From Thiohalocapsa sp. PB-PSB1 (lineage in GTDB: Bacteria > Pseudomonadota > Gammaproteobacteria > Chromatiales > Chromatiaceae): a stretch of 64,000 nucleotides of DNA. The notes below the pieces were generated by a model that was not told where the DNA came from, ran no database searches, and saw nothing but the letters and a program-made list of their open reading frames with translations. Every line of letters begins with the position of its first letter. Within the stretch, counting starts at the first letter, position 1. Positions 61,986-64,000 of the stretch are shown piece by piece. Location: assembly GCA_016745215.1 (NCBI GenBank), contig CP050890.1, forward strand, positions 4,898,001 to 4,962,000, read 5' to 3'. The translations under genes and the position numbers were made by a program.

Positions 61986-64000
61986 GCTGATTCTCCATGC
62001 GTTTTGAACAACGTGATCGGCCCGATCTGTGCACCCAACTCTTCACTGCCGGTGACAGCAGCTGGTATTCGGGCACAGCCGATGGCCAGGGAATCGTCGT
62101 ACCGTACATCCATCCGGGCACGGGCGCGACCTTGAGCTACTTCAACGGTATCGCCGTCTTTCACGCCGACCTTTGCCGCCTGATCTGGATGTAAAAAAAT
62201 TGCGAGACTACCTGCTGATGGTGTTCGCTGCAATGATGGCGCAGCACGAACCAATTGGTCAACGCTATAGATGGGCACATTACCTACACGCATCAGTGTT
62301 GTCGCGCCATCCGCAGGTAGGCTTGTTGGAGCGGCATGATCGTAAGTGCCCCGTGGGTTATTGTCGGGCATGATGCCGTTGCACGTCCTTTTAACTTCGT
62401 CATGGACTTGTCGCGCACTGGCGTAGTCGAAACCATCGAGCTCAAGCAGATTGCCCAGGACTCGAAGCACTTTCCAACCTGGTCGAGCTTGACCAGGAGG
62501 CGCCACGGCGCCCTGGAAACGCTGCCAGTCGCCACTTGCATTCACAAAAGTACCGGAAGTTTCCGCAAAGCTGGCAATCGGCAACATCAGGTTAGCAACC
62601 GAATCCAGCGAAGGGTGACGAAACGCACTACAAGCAATCACCAGGCCGGACTCACCGAGTACGGACAGGGCTAGCGACGGATCTAGCAAATCCATGGCTG
62701 GATCGAGACCCCACAACACATAGGCAGCGCGTGGTTCGGTCAACATGGCCAAAGCATTAAGTCCGGGCGCCGAGGTACTCCTGCCGCCTGCATCCAGATG
62801 CGGGAGTGCGCCGGCAAGCGCAGCGCCGACGCTGTTTGCGGCACGAGGCAGAAAGCCAATCCGACAACCGGCAGCGTCAGCAATCGCATATGCCAGACTC
62901 TTGATGAGCGCGTAGTCCGGGCCAGCTTCCGCGAGTGCCCCGAGTAACACAATACCGGCGTCATCGGCACCAGCATCGCGTAAGGCTTGGGCCGCAGCAG
63001 TATGTGCATCGGTGGGTTGCGCCTGATGGATGAGTTCAGCCGTGGCAGCCGTGCCGGTCTGACCCAAGACCTTTGCGATAGCCGCCAGCTCGAGCGGCAA
63101 ATCGCCGGGCGGAGCAGTAAATTGGCTTGCCGGGTGGGTTAATGCCAGTTGATATGGATTCACCACAAAGACAGACCCGCCGGCGAGCGCTGCCTTACGA
63201 ATTCGATGGGCCAGCAATGGTTGTTCCTGGCGAATGTCGCTGCCGATCAGCAACAATGCTGTCTGTTTCTCGAGCTGAGCGATAGGTAGGCCGAGCCACG
63301 GCACAGGAGGATCAGACTCATCACCACGGAAATCCTGTTGCCGCACTCGTGTATCGATGTGGAGACCGCCTATCCCGCGTACTAATTTCTGCGCCAAATA
63401 AAGTTCTTCGAGCGTTGCATTCGCCGCCATCAGCCAGCCGATCTGATCTGCGTCGACTCCCCTCAGCCCGCCGGCGGCCAGTTGCAGCGCGGACTGCCAG
63501 TCTACTTCATGCCAAATACCATCGCGCTTGACCAGGGGCGAGCGCAGGCGGGTTTCACTAGCGAGGCCCTCGTAGGAGAAGCGATCGCGGTCAGAAATCC
63601 AGGTCTCGTTGACAGCCTCGTTGTCACGCGGATGCACGCGCATCACACGGCCGCCACGCACATGCAGGTAAAGATTGGAGCCAACCGCATCATGTGCAGC
63701 GATGCCCTCTTCGCGACTCAGTTCCCATGCACGGGCGGTGAAACGGTAAGGCTTTGATGTCAAAGCACCAACCGGGCACAGATCGATAATGTTACCGGAC
63801 AATTCATGGGCGACAGTGTGCTCGACGAAAGTGCCGATACGCATCTCCTCGCCACGCCCAGTGGCGCCTAATTCCCGTGAACCAGCAATCTCGGCACCAA
63901 AACGTACACAACGGGTGCAATGAATGCAGCGAGTCATGTCCGTCGCAATGAGTGGCCCAAGGTTCTCATCCTTGACGACTCGCTTGCGCTCAGTGAAGCG
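61982..64000 (-). CDS. nuoG: NADH-quinone oxidoreductase subunit G (N-terminus beyond window)
   Basis: The C-terminal 672 residues of NuoG, the iron-sulfur-rich, molybdopterin-oxidoreductase-fold peripheral subunit. It is read continuously to the window edge, so the true start lies outside. The first visible part has DMTRCIHCTRCVRFGAEIAG and NIIDLCPVGALTSKPYRF, the C-type cluster ligands of the family; FAETSGTFVNASGDWQRF is the usual G-subunit C-terminal motif. The large-domain Mo-cofactor residues are lost in NuoG generally. nuoA-F should lie to the right. Confidence 0.95.
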   Translation of the reverse strand, partial: RFTERKRVVKDENLGPLIATDMTRCIHCTRCVRFGAEIAGSRELGATGRGEEMRIGTFVEHTVAHELSGNIIDLCPVGALTSKPYRFTARAWELSREEGIAAHDAVGSNLYLHVRGGRVMRVHPRDNEAVNETWISDRDRFSYEGLASETRLRSPLVKRDGIWHEVDWQSALQLAAGGLRGVDADQIGWLMAANATLEELYLAQKLVRGIGGLHIDTRVRQQDFRGDESDPPVPWLGLPIAQLEKQTALLLIGSDIRQEQPLLAHRIRKAALAGGSVFVVNPYQLALTHPASQFTAPPGDLPLELAAIAKVLGQTGTAATAELIHQAQPTDAHTAAAQALRDAGADDAGIVLLGALAEAGPDYALIKSLAYAIADAAGCRIGFLPRAANSVGAALAGALPHLDAGGRSTSAPGLNALAMLTEPRAAYVLWGLDPAMDLLDPSLALSVLGESGLVIACSAFRHPSLDSVANLMLPIASFAETSGTFVNASGDWQRFQGAVAPPGQARPGWKVLRVLGNLLELDGFDYASARQVHDEVKRTCNGIMPDNNPRGTYDHAAPTSLPADGATTLMRVGNVPIYSVDQLVRAAPSLQRTPSAGSLAIFLHPDQAAKVGVKDGDTVEVAQGRARARMDVRYDDSLAIGCARIPAAVTGSEELGAQIGPITLFKTHGESA

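Overview
The window looks like the chromosome of a gammaproteobacterium. The NADH dehydrogenase operon order, the rpsA-ihfB and aroA-cmk-rpsA junctions, CmoB, MsrPQ, the PrkA/YeaH/SpoVR stress operon and a DsrC/TusE paralogue all fit that class. The DsrC-type protein and the heavy load of palindromic intergenic repeats suggest a sulfur-oxidising lineage (Chromatiales or relatives), but no single gene proves this. No rRNA, tRNA or CRISPR array was recognised.

Layout. 0-0.6 kb: relic of a GxxExxY gene plus a palindromic repeat. 0.6-5.6 kb (minus): prkA-yeaH-spoVR, with a good sigma-54 promoter and an NtrC-like site upstream. 6.7-7.6 kb: periplasmic YfdX protein with terminator. 7.8-9.2 kb: nest of elements, namely a palindromic element split by an RT-less group II intron relic that itself carries a four-helix-bundle gene cassette. 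10-12.4 kb: DUF5989 small membrane protein, moaE and msrPQ (molybdopterin theme). 12.6-16.5 kb (minus): ygfX-galE-two glycosyltransferases, tightly coupled. 17.4-19.4 kb: FixL/FixJ-like two-component pair. 20-22.4 kb: PEP synthase. 22.6-23.8 kb: nucleotide cyclase-PilZ protein. 24-26 kb: decayed IS607 element whose tnpA is interrupted by a second copy of the four-helix cassette. 26.5-29.3 kb: small membrane proteins, 6-phosphogluconolactonase, DsrC-like protein. 30-33 kb: SGNH-like protein and a secreted collagen-like protein. 34-39.3 kb: adenosine kinase-type sugar kinase, polyphosphate kinase, CmoB. 39.3-41 kb: SLOG/molybdenum-carrier-like protein and an unknown gene. 41.2-45.7 kb: RND efflux pair. 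45.7-51.9 kb: flavoprotein disulfide reductase, aroA, cmk, rpsA, ihfB. 51.9-52.9 kb: third four-helix cassette and a repeat containing a nested insertion. 52.9-53.9 kb: unknown membrane protein. 54-64 kb (minus): nuoG(partial)-H-I-J-K-L-M-N.

The most unusual content is between the genes. A family of about 160-bp palindromic repeats (called PAL1 here; 13 full, deleted or remnant copies) sits only between genes, and its termini supply the stop codons of at least five flanking genes (moaE, msrQ, ppsA, the PfkB kinase and a membrane protein). In one case a gene reads into the repeat. A second unit, a ~0.6-kb cassette with a decayed four-helix-bundle (S23/IVS-like) gene bounded by hexanucleotide microsatellites, is present three times with sharp ends and shared inactivating lesions. 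One copy interrupts an IS607 transposase gene and one lies in the domain IV position of a group II intron relic. Shorter palindromic families (PAL2, PAL3 and others) show nesting and short flanking direct repeats. All starts, family assignments and repeat boundaries were read by eye.
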